The notes under the pieces are model-generated. The model saw only the letters and a program-made list of their open reading frames with translations. It made no database searches and was not told the DNA's origin. Below are positions 43,046-50,967 of a stretch of DNA of 64,000 nt, piece after piece. The stretch's first letter is position 1, and each line of letters opens with the position of its first letter. This DNA is from Fimbriimonadaceae bacterium (GTDB lineage: Bacteria; Armatimonadota; Fimbriimonadia; Fimbriimonadales; Fimbriimonadaceae). Location of the stretch: contig CP075364.1 of the NCBI GenBank assembly GCA_019454105.1, forward strand, positions 2,545,362 to 2,609,361. Reading direction: 5' to 3'. The position numbers and the translations under genes were made by a program.

Positions 43046-44866
43046 ATGGCCGATCCTTCAGATTCGCTGCCCGCCCCCAAGGCTTCTTCCGGCGCCGTCA
43101 TCAAGCGCGCGGGCCAGCTTTTCCGGCCTCACCGGGCGAAGGTCGTGTGGACATTGGTAGCGGTGATGGCCGGGGTCGTCCTTGGCCTCTTGCCCCCATG
43201 GTTCCTTCAGGTGATCATCGACGAGGGCTTGATTGGCCGAAACCTTGACACGGTCGTCCTGTTCTCCATCCTGACGGTCATCGTGAACCTGGTCGCGGCG
43301 GGCGTCACCCTGCTCTATGGATTCTGGGGCGTCCAGATTGGCCAGGCCATCATGTGCGAGCTTCGGGGCCGGCTCTACCGCCATCTCCAGGGAATGTCCC
43401 TGTCGTTTTTCACGGCCACCCGCACCGGCGAGATCCAGACCCGCCTGATTAGCGACATCGGCGGCGTGCAGAACGTCGTCAGCACGACGTTGACCGACGC
43501 GGTCTCGAACTTGGCCATCGTCGTTTCGACCTTAGTGGCGATGTTCGTCTTCGATTGGCGGCTCACCCTCCTCAGCATCGCCCTCATCCCGTTGTTCGGC
43601 TGGATCGGACAAAAGGTCGGCGATTTCGCGAGAGACGTGCGCAAAGGAAGCCAAGAGCAGACCGCTGAACTCAACGCCATGATGCAGGAGACGTTGTCGG
43701 TCTCCGGGATCCTGCTCACCAAGACGACCGGCCGCCAAGACGTCCTCTTCGAGAAGTTTGATGTGGAGAACGTCAAGCTGGCCGACTGGCAGATCAAGCT
43801 CAACGTCCTCCAATACCTGTTCTTCGGGATGATTAGGATGATCACCTCGCTCTCGCCGGCCTTGGTCTATTGGCTGGCCGGGTGGCTGATGATCGCCCAC
43901 GGCGATCCGTCCTTGACTGTCGGCAAGCTCGTCGCCTTCACCGCCCTCCAGATCCGCCTTTTCTTCCCTCTCACGGGCATCATGGGCACCCACGTCGAAC
44001 TTCTCAGCTCGGTCGCTCTTTTCGAGCGGATTTTCGAGTATCTCGACCTGAAACAAGAAGTGGTCGACCGCCCTGATCCGGTGAAGCTCGATTCAGAGTC
44101 CGTCCAGGGCGATGTGAGGTTTGACGACGTGACATTCCGGTACGACCCGGCTACCGAGAAGCCATCTTTGGACCGAATCAGCTTTTCGGCCAGTCCGGGC
44201 CAGCTGGTGGCCCTGGTGGGTCCTTCCGGGGCTGGAAAAACGACCATCACGTACCTCATCCCTCGCCTCTACGACGTGGAGTCCGGCTCGGTCAAGATCG
44301 ATGGCGTCGACGTCCGGGACATCGAAGGATCTAGCCTAAGCCGGGTCGTCGGAGCCGTCACTCAGGAGACGTACCTTCTCCATTCGAGTGTCAGGGAGAA
44401 CCTCAAAGTCGCCAAGCCTGATGCCACCGACGCGGAGATGGTCGAGGCCTGCCGCCTTGCCGCGATCCACGATCATATCGAGTCGCTGGAGCAAGGGTAC
44501 GACACCGTTGTTGGGGAAAGGGGATACAAGCTCAGCGGTGGTGAGAAGCAGCGCCTGGCGATCGCTCGCGCTATCTTGAAGAACCCTCGGATCTTGATCC
44601 TTGACGAAGCGACGTCGGCATTGGACACAGAGACTGAAAGGCTCATTCAATCCTCTCTGAACCGACTCATGAAGGGCAGGACGACCTTCGCGATCGCCCA
44701 CCGGCTTTCGACTGTGATCGCGGCCGACTTGATCTTGGTCGTCCAAGACGGGCGGATCGTGGAGCAAGGCCGCCACCAAGAGCTCCTAGCCAGGGGTGGA
44801 CTCTATCGAAAGCTGCATGAGGAGCAGTTCAAGTCAGAAGGGCCCCTTGCCGGCGAGATTGCTTGA
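43046..44866 (+). CDS. ABC exporter, fused permease-ATPase (MsbA/LmrA type)
   Basis: 606 residues. An N-terminal six-helix exporter domain (about residues 25-320) carries GEIQTRLISDIGGVQNVVS, and is followed by an ATPase domain with Walker A VGPSGAGKTTITYLIPRLY, Q-loop GAVTQETYLLHSSVRENL, signature LSGGEKQRLAIARA, Walker B ILILDEATSALD and H-loop IAHRLSTV. It functions as a homo- or heterodimer exporting lipids or drugs; no partner half-transporter lies beside it, so a homodimer is likely. Confidence 0.92.
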   Translation: MADPSDSLPAPKASSGAVIKRAGQLFRPHRAKVVWTLVAVMAGVVLGLLPPWFLQVIIDEGLIGRNLDTVVLFSILTVIVNLVAAGVTLLYGFWGVQIGQAIMCELRGRLYRHLQGMSLSFFTATRTGEIQTRLISDIGGVQNVVSTTLTDAVSNLAIVVSTLVAMFVFDWRLTLLSIALIPLFGWIGQKVGDFARDVRKGSQEQTAELNAMMQETLSVSGILLTKTTGRQDVLFEKFDVENVKLADWQIKLNVLQYLFFGMIRMITSLSPALVYWLAGWLMIAHGDPSLTVGKLVAFTALQIRLFFPLTGIMGTHVELLSSVALFERIFEYLDLKQEVVDRPDPVKLDSESVQGDVRFDDVTFRYDPATEKPSLDRISFSASPGQLVALVGPSGAGKTTITYLIPRLYDVESGSVKIDGVDVRDIEGSSLSRVVGAVTQETYLLHSSVRENLKVAKPDATDAEMVEACRLAAIHDHIESLEQGYDTVVGERGYKLSGGEKQRLAIARAILKNPRILILDEATSALDTETERLIQSSLNRLMKGRTTFAIAHRLSTVIAADLILVVQDGRIVEQGRHQELLARGGLYRKLHEEQFKSEGPLAGEIA

Positions 44867-44961
44867 CTTCCGTTGATGTTGCGAAGATTGGGGCTAAATC
44901 CCAGACGCTTCCGGGCCGATCATCCTTTTGAGGGTCGGTTCAGGAGGAACCTCGCAGGCAA
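44862..44961 (+). other. Leader of the PilZ gene with a Shine-Dalgarno-sequestering hairpin
   Basis: GGTTC / GAACC pair around AGGAG (44937-44951), placing the AGGAGG sequence inside a small hairpin about 14 nt before the ATG at 44962. A possible translational control element; I find no match to a known c-di-GMP aptamer. Confidence 0.35.
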
Positions 44962-45333
44962 ATGAGTCAAAACGATCCCGGTCAAGACCTGAGGCAACAT
45001 GCTCGATTCGAGCTTCTTGAGTATGCCCTGGTGCGTGAGCCAGGTAAAAGCGATCCCGTCAGGTCCGTCGTTATCGACGTCAGCCTCGGCGGTCTACAAG
45101 TGCGGTCACGCTACCAGTTTCCAGTCGGCGACACGGTGACCCTCAACATTGGGCGGTTGTCCGCGGACCCCATCGTGATCCAAGCCGAGGTCCGCTATAG
45201 CGTCCCGATCGAAGACTCAGACCTCTTCGCGACCGGTTTCCGCTGTCTGCCGAGCTCGTCAGGCCAAAAGATGGAGTGGGTCGACTACGTCCACCAGGTT
45301 TTCCAAGCCCAAGGCGAACAGCTCGCGGGCTGA
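44962..45333 (+). CDS. PilZ-domain protein
   Basis: 123 residues, a single PilZ domain: RQHARFELLEYALV supplies the Arg-rich loop and VVIDVSLGGLQVRSRYQF supplies D-x-S-x-x-G, so c-di-GMP binding is plausible. The domain ends near residue 105 with FATGFRCLPSSSGQK. A strong hairpin terminator follows. Confidence 0.88.
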   Translation: MSQNDPGQDLRQHARFELLEYALVREPGKSDPVRSVVIDVSLGGLQVRSRYQFPVGDTVTLNIGRLSADPIVIQAEVRYSVPIEDSDLFATGFRCLPSSSGQKMEWVDYVHQVFQAQGEQLAG

Positions 45334-45355
45334 GTCTCTTGCCATGCTGGATCAC

Positions 45356-45380
45356 GGCCCGGACCATGTCCGGGCCTGTT
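45356..45380 (+). terminator. Terminator between PilZ and A-type Fe-S carrier genes
   Basis: Perfect 9-bp stem GGCCCGGAC / GTCCGGGCC with a CAT loop, followed by TGTTGCTGTT. Located between two convergent genes, so it may serve both. Confidence 0.8.
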
Positions 45381-45394
45381 GCTGTTAGCGGGAC

Positions 45395-45772
45395 TCAGCC
45401 GCTGCAGCCGCAGGAGCCGCATCCGCCGCCCTGGGAGCTTGACTCGGTTTGGAACGATGACCCGCATCCGCACGACTTAGTGGCATTGGGGTTGTCGATC
45501 TTGAATCCACCACCCATGATGTCGTCCACGTAGTCCACAGTAGAGCCGGCCATGTACTGTAGGCTCAGGTCGTCGATGTACACCTTGACGCCCATCTGTT
45601 CGAAGACCTGGTCCCCGCCCTCGGGCTCTCCGTCGTCCAGGGCCATGCCGTAGCTCAAGCCTGAGCACCCGCCTCCGGCCACCCAGATTCTCAGCGCGGC
45701 CGAGATCTTTTGTTGGCTCACCATCAGTTCCTTCAGTTCACAAACGGCGCGCTCAGTCAGGGTGATGTTCAT
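45395..45772 (-). CDS. A-type Fe-S carrier (IscA/ErpA/HesB) with Cys-rich tail
   Basis: 125 residues from the ATG at 45772, preceded by AAAGGAGC. The three carrier cysteines are present: GGGCSGLSYGM and, near the end, SCGCGSSF. An unusual C-terminal extension GGGCGSCGCSG adds three more Cys in a Gly/Ser context. The family inserts or carries [2Fe-2S]/[4Fe-4S] clusters in maturation of Fe-S proteins. Confidence 0.9.
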   Translation of the reverse strand: MNITLTERAVCELKELMVSQQKISAALRIWVAGGGCSGLSYGMALDDGEPEGGDQVFEQMGVKVYIDDLSLQYMAGSTVDYVDDIMGGGFKIDNPNATKSCGCGSSFQTESSSQGGGCGSCGCSG

Positions 45773-45830
45773 CGTGCTCCTTTCTTGACGGATTCCAAGT
45801 CTAATGGTGCCATGGGCCCGCTCCGTCTGT

Positions 45831-45845
45831 AGGCCAATTTGGCCT
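45831..45845. promoter_or_regulatory. Perfect 15-bp palindrome between Fe-S carrier and TetR genes
   Basis: AGGCCAA-T-TTGGCCT, in the divergent 169-bp spacer. It is a good candidate operator for the adjacent TetR-family regulator. A weaker inverted repeat TTTTG-N5-CAAAA lies at about 45878-45892. Confidence 0.5.
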
Positions 45846-45941
45846 GGGCCATCAGACTCAATATACGCAGGGTTGTCTTTTGCTGGACAAAATTGGGCAC
45901 TTTGACGTGGGTCGACTCGTTGGTACTGGGGAGGTGGACTC

Positions 45942-46550
45942 ATGATTGACGATGGCCGACGGCCCTCCGGCCGCCAATCACTTTTACGGGCGGCCCGCAA
46001 GTACTTTTCGCACAACTACTACCTTGAAGTCAGTGTGGCCCAATTGTTAGCCGAGAGCGGTGTCAAGGCCCCGACCCTCTACCACCATTTCGGTGATAAG
46101 GAAGGACTGTATGTTTCTTGGTGCCTTGCTGCTTTGGAGCACATCGGGTCCGAACTGAGGGCCAAGTTGGCGGAACCGGTCGCCGACCCATTGGTCGAAG
46201 GACTCGCCTACCTGGCCAACCAGACGGAGGCCACTCTTCAGAACGTGGAGAGCGATCGCCGACACCTTAGCGAGGTTGGCTGTGCCCAGGTCTGCGAGAG
46301 TCTCTTGCTCAATGTCTATGCGCCGATCTCGACCGCCGTCGCTGCTGCGGTCCGATTGAGCGACACCGAGGCATTGGAATGGGCGAAGACTTTGGCGGTT
46401 TCAGTCTCCGTTCACCAAGCTCATAGGCCGTTTCCAGATCACGGCTCTTCTCGCGACTCTTGGCCTAGGGCCTTGGTCGCAGGGCTCAAGGCGACGTCTC
46501 AACGGGGACTGGCGACCGCCGAAAACGGGAAGGCTGCCCGAGTAGACTGA
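45942..46550 (+). CDS. TetR-family transcriptional regulator
   Basis: 202 residues. The N-terminal helix-turn-helix is typical: [20 protein letters not shown] then [23 protein letters not shown]. The C-terminal ligand domain is unassigned. GGGGAGG lies 7-8 nt before the ATG. It probably represses its own promoter and that of the divergent Fe-S carrier through the palindrome at 45831. The ferredoxin gene starts 8 nt after its stop. Confidence 0.87.
   Translation: MIDDGRRPSGRQSLLRAARKYFSHNYYLEVSVAQLLAESGVKAPTLYHHFGDKEGLYVSWCLAALEHIGSELRAKLAEPVADPLVEGLAYLANQTEATLQNVESDRRHLSEVGCAQVCESLLLNVYAPISTAVAAAVRLSDTEALEWAKTLAVSVSVHQAHRPFPDHGSSRDSWPRALVAGLKATSQRGLATAENGKAARVD
46543..46548 (+). promoter_or_regulatory. 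Leaderless -10 box of the ferredoxin gene
   Basis: GAGTAGACT (hexamer TAGACT) inside the last codons of the TetR gene, ten nucleotides before the ferredoxin ATG; allows expression apart from TetR. Confidence 0.45.
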
Positions 46551-46558
46551 AGCCAGCG

Positions 46559-46810
46559 ATGCCGTACGTAGTGACTGAGCCCTGCATCGGGGTCAAAGAC
46601 AAGTCATGCATGACCGTTTGCCCAGTGGACTGTATCTATGAGGGCGATGACATGGTCTTCATCCATCCCGACGAATGCATTGACTGCGGGCTATGCGAAC
46701 CCGAGTGCCCGGTTTCGGCCATCTTCGTCGACACCGACGTCCCGAACGAGTGGCGGAGCTACATCGACAAGAACAAGGAAGAGGCGGCCCGGATTTCGTC
46801 TGGCAGCTAG
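46559..46810 (+). CDS. fdxA: 7Fe ferredoxin
   Basis: 83 residues. Cluster-binding cysteines: [21 protein letters not shown] gives the C-x7-C-x3-C pattern of a [3Fe-4S] site and [14 protein letters not shown] gives the C-x2-C-x2-C-x3-C of a [4Fe-4S] site. The close match to Thermus/Mycobacterium 7Fe ferredoxins is strong. It is a cytosolic one-electron carrier. Clustering with an Fe-S carrier gene and a TetR regulator suggests a shared Fe-S response. Confidence 0.93.
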   Translation: MPYVVTEPCIGVKDKSCMTVCPVDCIYEGDDMVFIHPDECIDCGLCEPECPVSAIFVDTDVPNEWRSYIDKNKEEAARISSGS

Positions 46811-46816
46811 GCCCAA

Positions 46817-47476
46817 CTAGCTCATTTCGCGCACGAATCGGAGCCAACGTGGCGCGTCGAGCCTTCCAAGTTCAGTCATCAGGACCCCGCCTCTGAACCG
46901 GCCGCTGTTGGCGGCCGCTGGCTCACAATAACGGATCACGCCCTTGCCCAAGACAACCCCGATGGGTGTCGACACTTCGAAGGAGATCGGAGTGTTCGAA
47001 GGCTCGAAGATCACGCTTGAGACGAACCCGAAACCCCGCTCGCCGACGTCCACGACCGAAGCACTGATGGGCTGGCCGGAGCCCTTGATCACAACTGGCA
47101 TCGGGCTGGTGCGGATCCGGAACGCGTCCTCAGACCTGGTGTATCGGAGAGTGCCTTCGATCCTGAACGAAAGCGTGATCGAGTTCGCCTCGATGATCTT
47201 GATGTCAGAGCCTTGAACTGTCGAAACGTTGCCTTGGCCCGTCGGATCAAAGTTCTCGACCTCGGTGAGGGTCGCTTCGCAACAAGCCGAGGATCGGCGG
47301 CCGACGACGTCGAAAAGGAACCTGTCGCCCGGGGACATGACATGCTCGGTCGTCGTCTCGATCTCAAGGCACTGTCCGCTGAAGTTGACCACCCAACCTA
47401 AGAACTGCGCGTTGTCAGACATCCGAACAAACTTGGTGCGCGAACCTATGAAGTCCTTGGGGCTCAGCCTCGACAT
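46817..47476 (-). CDS. PilZ-like domain protein, degenerate
   Basis: About 219 residues. The C-terminal 110 residues look like a PilZ barrel (RYTRSEDAFRIRTSPMPVVI, then SVVDVGERGFGFVSSVIF), where the expected D-x-S-x-x-G is altered to D-V-G-E-R-G. The N-terminal 100 residues may be a YcgR-N-like barrel (FLGWVVNFSGQCLEIETTTE). c-di-GMP binding is doubtful. The ATG at 47476 is preferred over a TTG just upstream. Confidence 0.65.
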   Translation of the reverse strand: MSRLSPKDFIGSRTKFVRMSDNAQFLGWVVNFSGQCLEIETTTEHVMSPGDRFLFDVVGRRSSACCEATLTEVENFDPTGQGNVSTVQGSDIKIIEANSITLSFRIEGTLRYTRSEDAFRIRTSPMPVVIKGSGQPISASVVDVGERGFGFVSSVIFEPSNTPISFEVSTPIGVVLGKGVIRYCEPAAANSGRFRGGVLMTELGRLDAPRWLRFVREMS

Positions 47477-47545
47477 CAAAGAAATTCTCGGTCGGAACTG
47501 GCAGAATCCCGACTCATTGGAGTACTTTCCGGACTGAGTATCGCT

Positions 47546-48103
47546 ATGTCCCCTGAAAACTCCAGCAAGGTTGCCGATGCCGAGTCCCGGTTCGTCCTCG
47601 AATGGGGCCGAATGAGCTCAAGCTGGGGGATCAATCGGACAATGGCCCAGATTCATGCTTACATGTTGGTCAAGGGCAACCCTGTGACCGTCGAAGACCT
47701 GATCGAAGACCTGCACATCAGCCGAGGCAACGCCAGTATGAACCTGAGAGACTTGATCGATTGGGGGATCATTCGGAGGATCCGGATGCCAGGCGAACGA
47801 AAGGACCTGTACCAGTGCGACGGCGATGTGTTCCACATGTTCGCGCGGGTGATACGAGAACGCAAGCGCCGAGAACTCGATCCTGCCGTCGACGCGATCC
47901 GAGAGTGCCTCGCCATGGTCCCAGACGGCGACCAGGATCAGGAAGCTGAGCGGTTCAGGCTTCGTCTGCGCACTCTCTTGGTGGTCTTCGATGCCTTCGA
48001 CAAGGTCTATCAACAGGTCTTCTCAAGCGACCAGAGCTTCCAGCAGACGATCGAGCTTCTGATGGGCGACCCACCTTCGCTCGGCTTGCCGAGCCAAGGG
48101 TAA
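47546..48103 (+). CDS. GbsR-like MarR-superfamily transcriptional regulator
   Basis: 185 residues. It begins with a helix RFVLEWGRMSSSWGINRTMAQ and a winged helix-turn-helix VTVEDLIEDLHISRGNASMN followed by LRDLIDWGIIRRIRMPGERK, the pattern of the GbsR family. GbsR regulates choline/betaine genes in Bacillus; the effector here is unknown. It lies 13 nt upstream of lon and may be co-transcribed. Confidence 0.85.
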   Translation: MSPENSSKVADAESRFVLEWGRMSSSWGINRTMAQIHAYMLVKGNPVTVEDLIEDLHISRGNASMNLRDLIDWGIIRRIRMPGERKDLYQCDGDVFHMFARVIRERKRRELDPAVDAIRECLAMVPDGDQDQEAERFRLRLRTLLVVFDAFDKVYQQVFSSDQSFQQTIELLMGDPPSLGLPSQG

Positions 48104-48116
48104 GGTAAGGGCACGC

Positions 48117-50453
48117 ATGGCGAAGCGAAGCGCCCCTGGGCCAACAAAAGTCGGCAACAAGGCCCCGGTGCTACCCGTGAGGGACACGGTTCATTTCCCG
48201 GGAGTGATCCAGACTCTCCTGATCGGGCGCGAGATGTCGGTCCGCGCCTTGCATCAGGCCCTGCGGAAGAACCGCGAAGTGGTCGTGGTCGGGCAGCAAG
48301 ACCAAACAGTCGACGAGCCTCGGGCCAGTGAGCTCTACCGGGTCGGAACGCTGAGCGAAGTCCTTCATGTGCTGCCACTGCCCGATGGCACGCTTCGGGT
48401 CGTGCTCCGGGGGCTCTCCAGGATCAAGATCGAGAGGTTGAGCTATCGTTCTGGCTCCTTCACCGCTTGGCACCGGACCTTGAAGGACATTCCGGCCAGC
48501 GGAGACTCAGTCGACGCTCTGGTCCGTGAGTGCGTCTCCAGCTTCAACCGCGCCATCAGCCTGGGCCTATCGGTGCCACCGGAAGTCGCTGACACGGTCG
48601 GAAGCATCGAAGATCCCCGCTACCTCTCCGATCTCTTGACTCACCACTTGCCGATGAGCGTCGCAGCCAAGCAAGCGCTTTTGGAGGAGCCCGACGTCAA
48701 CAAGCGGCTCGAGTCCCTCGTCCTCAGTCTGACCCGCGAGTTCCAAGTCTTGGAACTGCAAAGCAACCTTCGCAACAAAGTCGAACAAGAGCTGGGCCAG
48801 AGCCAGCGAGAGTTTTACCTACGCGAACAGCTCAAGGCCATCCAGCAGGAACTTGGTGGGAACGAGACCATTGGAGAAGAAGGCGAGACTTATCTGCGAA
48901 GGCTCCATACCGCAGGACTGCCCCCCGAATCGCTCGAAAAGGCCGTGCTCGAAGTCAAGCGCCTGGAGCGCACGCCTTCCAGTTCGCCAGAGGGACTCGT
49001 CATCCGGAATTATCTGGACTGCCTCGTGAGTCTCCCGTGGTCGGTCGCCAGCGAGGACCGGGTCGACATCAAGACGGCGGCCAAGATCCTGGAGCGCGAC
49101 CACTATGGCCTGAACAAGGTCAAGGAGCGCATCCTCGACTTTCTGGCCGTTCGACAGCTTTCACCGGGACTGCGAGGGCCGATCTTGTGCTTTGTCGGAC
49201 CGCCCGGCGTCGGCAAGACCAGTATCGGTCGATCGATCGCAGAGTCGCTGGGCCGTCAGTTTTACCGGGTCTCTTTGGGTGGAGTCCGCGACGAGGCGGA
49301 AATCCGTGGGCACCGCCGGACCTATATAGGCTCAATGCCTGGGCGGTTGATCCAAGGGATCCGAGCCTGCGGCACCAGAAACCCGGTCTTCATGCTCGAT
49401 GAGATCGACAAGATGGGCTACGACTTTAGGGGCGATCCCACGTCAGCGTTGCTCGAAGCCCTCGACCCGGAACAGAACTCCCAGTTCAGCGACCACTACG
49501 TCGAACTCCCGTTCGACCTCAGCAACGTCATGTTCATAGCGACGGCAAACCTCTTGGACAATGTGCCGCCGCCCTTGCGCGACCGGATGGAGGTCATCCG
49601 GTTCCCGAGCTATATCGAGAACGAAAAGCTCCACATCGCGACCAAGTACTTGATCCCCAAAACCCTTTCGGAGCACGGATTGAACCGGACCCAGGTGAAG
49701 ATCGCGCGGCCAGCCTTGTTTGCTTTGGTCCGCGAATACACCCGGGAGGCGGGCGTGCGGTCGTTGGCCCGCGAGATCGCCACGGTGTGCCGCAAATCGG
49801 CGCGGCAAATCGCCGAAGGTTGTCCGATTCCTGTGCAAGTCGGCCCCGAGCAACTGGCCGATTTCTTGGGCCGTCCGCGATTTCGATATGGCACCAGAGG
49901 CAAGCGGGACGAGGTCGGCGCAGCCACCGGTATGGTCTATTCCGAGTTCGGAGGCGACATCCTCACCATCGAAGTCAGCTTGAGCCCGCCCTATGGCGAC
50001 CAGCCCCAAGTGAGGCTGACAGGCTCGCTCGGCGATGTAATGAAAGAATCGGCCTACGCGGCCATGACCTACCTCAGGTCGCACCAAGAGCAGTTCAGGA
50101 CAGACCGAGACTTTCGGTGCGACCTTCATGTCCACGTGCCGGAGGGGGCAGTCCCCAAGGACGGCCCCTCGGCCGGCATCACGATCCTCACCGCGCTCGT
50201 TTCGGCCTTTTCGGGCCGGCCGGTCCGACGGAACGTTGCCATGACCGGCGAGGTCACCCTTCGGGGAAAGGTGCTCCCGGTTGGGGGAATCCGGGAGAAA
50301 GTGCTGGCCGCCCACCGGGCCGGGATCAGGACGGTGATCTTGCCCGAGGAGAACCTGCCCGACCTCGAGGACCTTCCTGCTGAAGTTCGAGCCGAGCTCA
50401 CTTTCCATCCAGTCAAAACAGCGGACGAAGCTTTGAGATTCGCGCTCGTATGA
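48117..50453 (+). CDS. lon: ATP-dependent Lon protease
   Basis: 778 residues, full length. The N-terminal LON substrate domain (VLPVRDTVHFPGVIQTLLIG) is followed by the AAA+ module (Walker A FVGPPGVGKTSIGRSIAES, Walker B VFMLDEIDKMG). The protease domain has the catalytic Ser in PKDGPSAGITILTALVSAF and Lys in LRGKVLPVGGIREKVLAAH. It degrades misfolded and regulatory proteins. It is ATGA-coupled to the GAF-domain reductase gene, which suggests a stress-response operon. Confidence 0.97.
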   Translation: MAKRSAPGPTKVGNKAPVLPVRDTVHFPGVIQTLLIGREMSVRALHQALRKNREVVVVGQQDQTVDEPRASELYRVGTLSEVLHVLPLPDGTLRVVLRGLSRIKIERLSYRSGSFTAWHRTLKDIPASGDSVDALVRECVSSFNRAISLGLSVPPEVADTVGSIEDPRYLSDLLTHHLPMSVAAKQALLEEPDVNKRLESLVLSLTREFQVLELQSNLRNKVEQELGQSQREFYLREQLKAIQQELGGNETIGEEGETYLRRLHTAGLPPESLEKAVLEVKRLERTPSSSPEGLVIRNYLDCLVSLPWSVASEDRVDIKTAAKILERDHYGLNKVKERILDFLAVRQLSPGLRGPILCFVGPPGVGKTSIGRSIAESLGRQFYRVSLGGVRDEAEIRGHRRTYIGSMPGRLIQGIRACGTRNPVFMLDEIDKMGYDFRGDPTSALLEALDPEQNSQFSDHYVELPFDLSNVMFIATANLLDNVPPPLRDRMEVIRFPSYIENEKLHIATKYLIPKTLSEHGLNRTQVKIARPALFALVREYTREAGVRSLAREIATVCRKSARQIAEGCPIPVQVGPEQLADFLGRPRFRYGTRGKRDEVGAATGMVYSEFGGDILTIEVSLSPPYGDQPQVRLTGSLGDVMKESAYAAMTYLRSHQEQFRTDRDFRCDLHVHVPEGAVPKDGPSAGITILTALVSAFSGRPVRRNVAMTGEVTLRGKVLPVGGIREKVLAAHRAGIRTVILPEENLPDLEDLPAEVRAELTFHPVKTADEALRFALV

Positions 50454-50908
50454 ACCAAAATCGGCCTATGACTGGTTGGGAAGCCGGCATTCTGGACGCC
50501 GTTCGAGGCTCGGCGTTGACCGGGTTCGACCTGAGAATGTTTGCGATGCGACAACTCAGTGGCATCGACGGGTTCGATTGGTGCGGCGTGTATCGGCTTG
50601 AAGATGACGGCTTGGTCCTTGACGCTTATGTCGGGGCGCCGACCGACCATGATAGGATCGCGGTCGGGGTCGGGGTCTGTGGAACCGCGGTGGCCGAAGG
50701 TCGCAACCAGGTTGTGGCGGACGTTCGTGAACTCGACAACTATCTTGCTTGTTCGCTTGAGACGCGCTCCGAGATCGTCGTCCTGGTCAAGTCGGGGGAC
50801 GAAATCCTGGGCCAGATCGACATCGATGGCCATCGGATTGGGCGCTTTGGGCCCGAAGAGGAAACGTTCTTGGACTCTCTGGCTGTCCTTCTCGCCGACC
50901 GGTGGTAG
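50450..50908 (+). CDS. Free methionine-(R)-sulfoxide reductase (GAF domain)
   Basis: 152 residues. The fRMsr-type GAF motifs are present: FDWCGVYRL, GVGVCGTAVAEGRNQVVADV and NYLACSLETRSEIVVLV, then GQIDIDGHRIG. Cys77 and Cys101 match the two key cysteines of E. coli fRMsr (C94 and C118); a third Cys near the first pair is absent. It reduces free Met-R-sulfoxide. The ATG overlaps the lon stop as ATGA, giving a proteolysis plus oxidative-repair operon. Confidence 0.82.
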   Translation: MNQNRPMTGWEAGILDAVRGSALTGFDLRMFAMRQLSGIDGFDWCGVYRLEDDGLVLDAYVGAPTDHDRIAVGVGVCGTAVAEGRNQVVADVRELDNYLACSLETRSEIVVLVKSGDEILGQIDIDGHRIGRFGPEEETFLDSLAVLLADRW

Positions 50909-50949
50909 TCTGCCAAGCGGGACTCCGAACGGCGCACACCGTCCGTCCG

Positions 50950-50955
50950 TAGAGT
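50950..50955 (+). promoter_or_regulatory. Candidate -10 box of dxs
   Basis: CCGTAGAGT (hexamer TAGAGT), 12 nt before the ATG at 50968; no Shine-Dalgarno. Confidence 0.4.
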
Positions 50956-50967
50956 TAAGTCAGTGTA

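Noticed and set aside
42751-43104. 117-codon minus-strand open frame upstream of the ABC exporter
   Set aside because: It overlaps the exporter start, lacks a ribosome site, has no recognisable domain and its codon use is unlike that of its neighbours; the region looks regulatory.
44867-44961. Possible c-di-GMP riboswitch before the PilZ gene
   Set aside because: The GEMM-I conserved elements (GGGCAAACC-like tetraloop-receptor arrangement) are not found; only a small hairpin is present.
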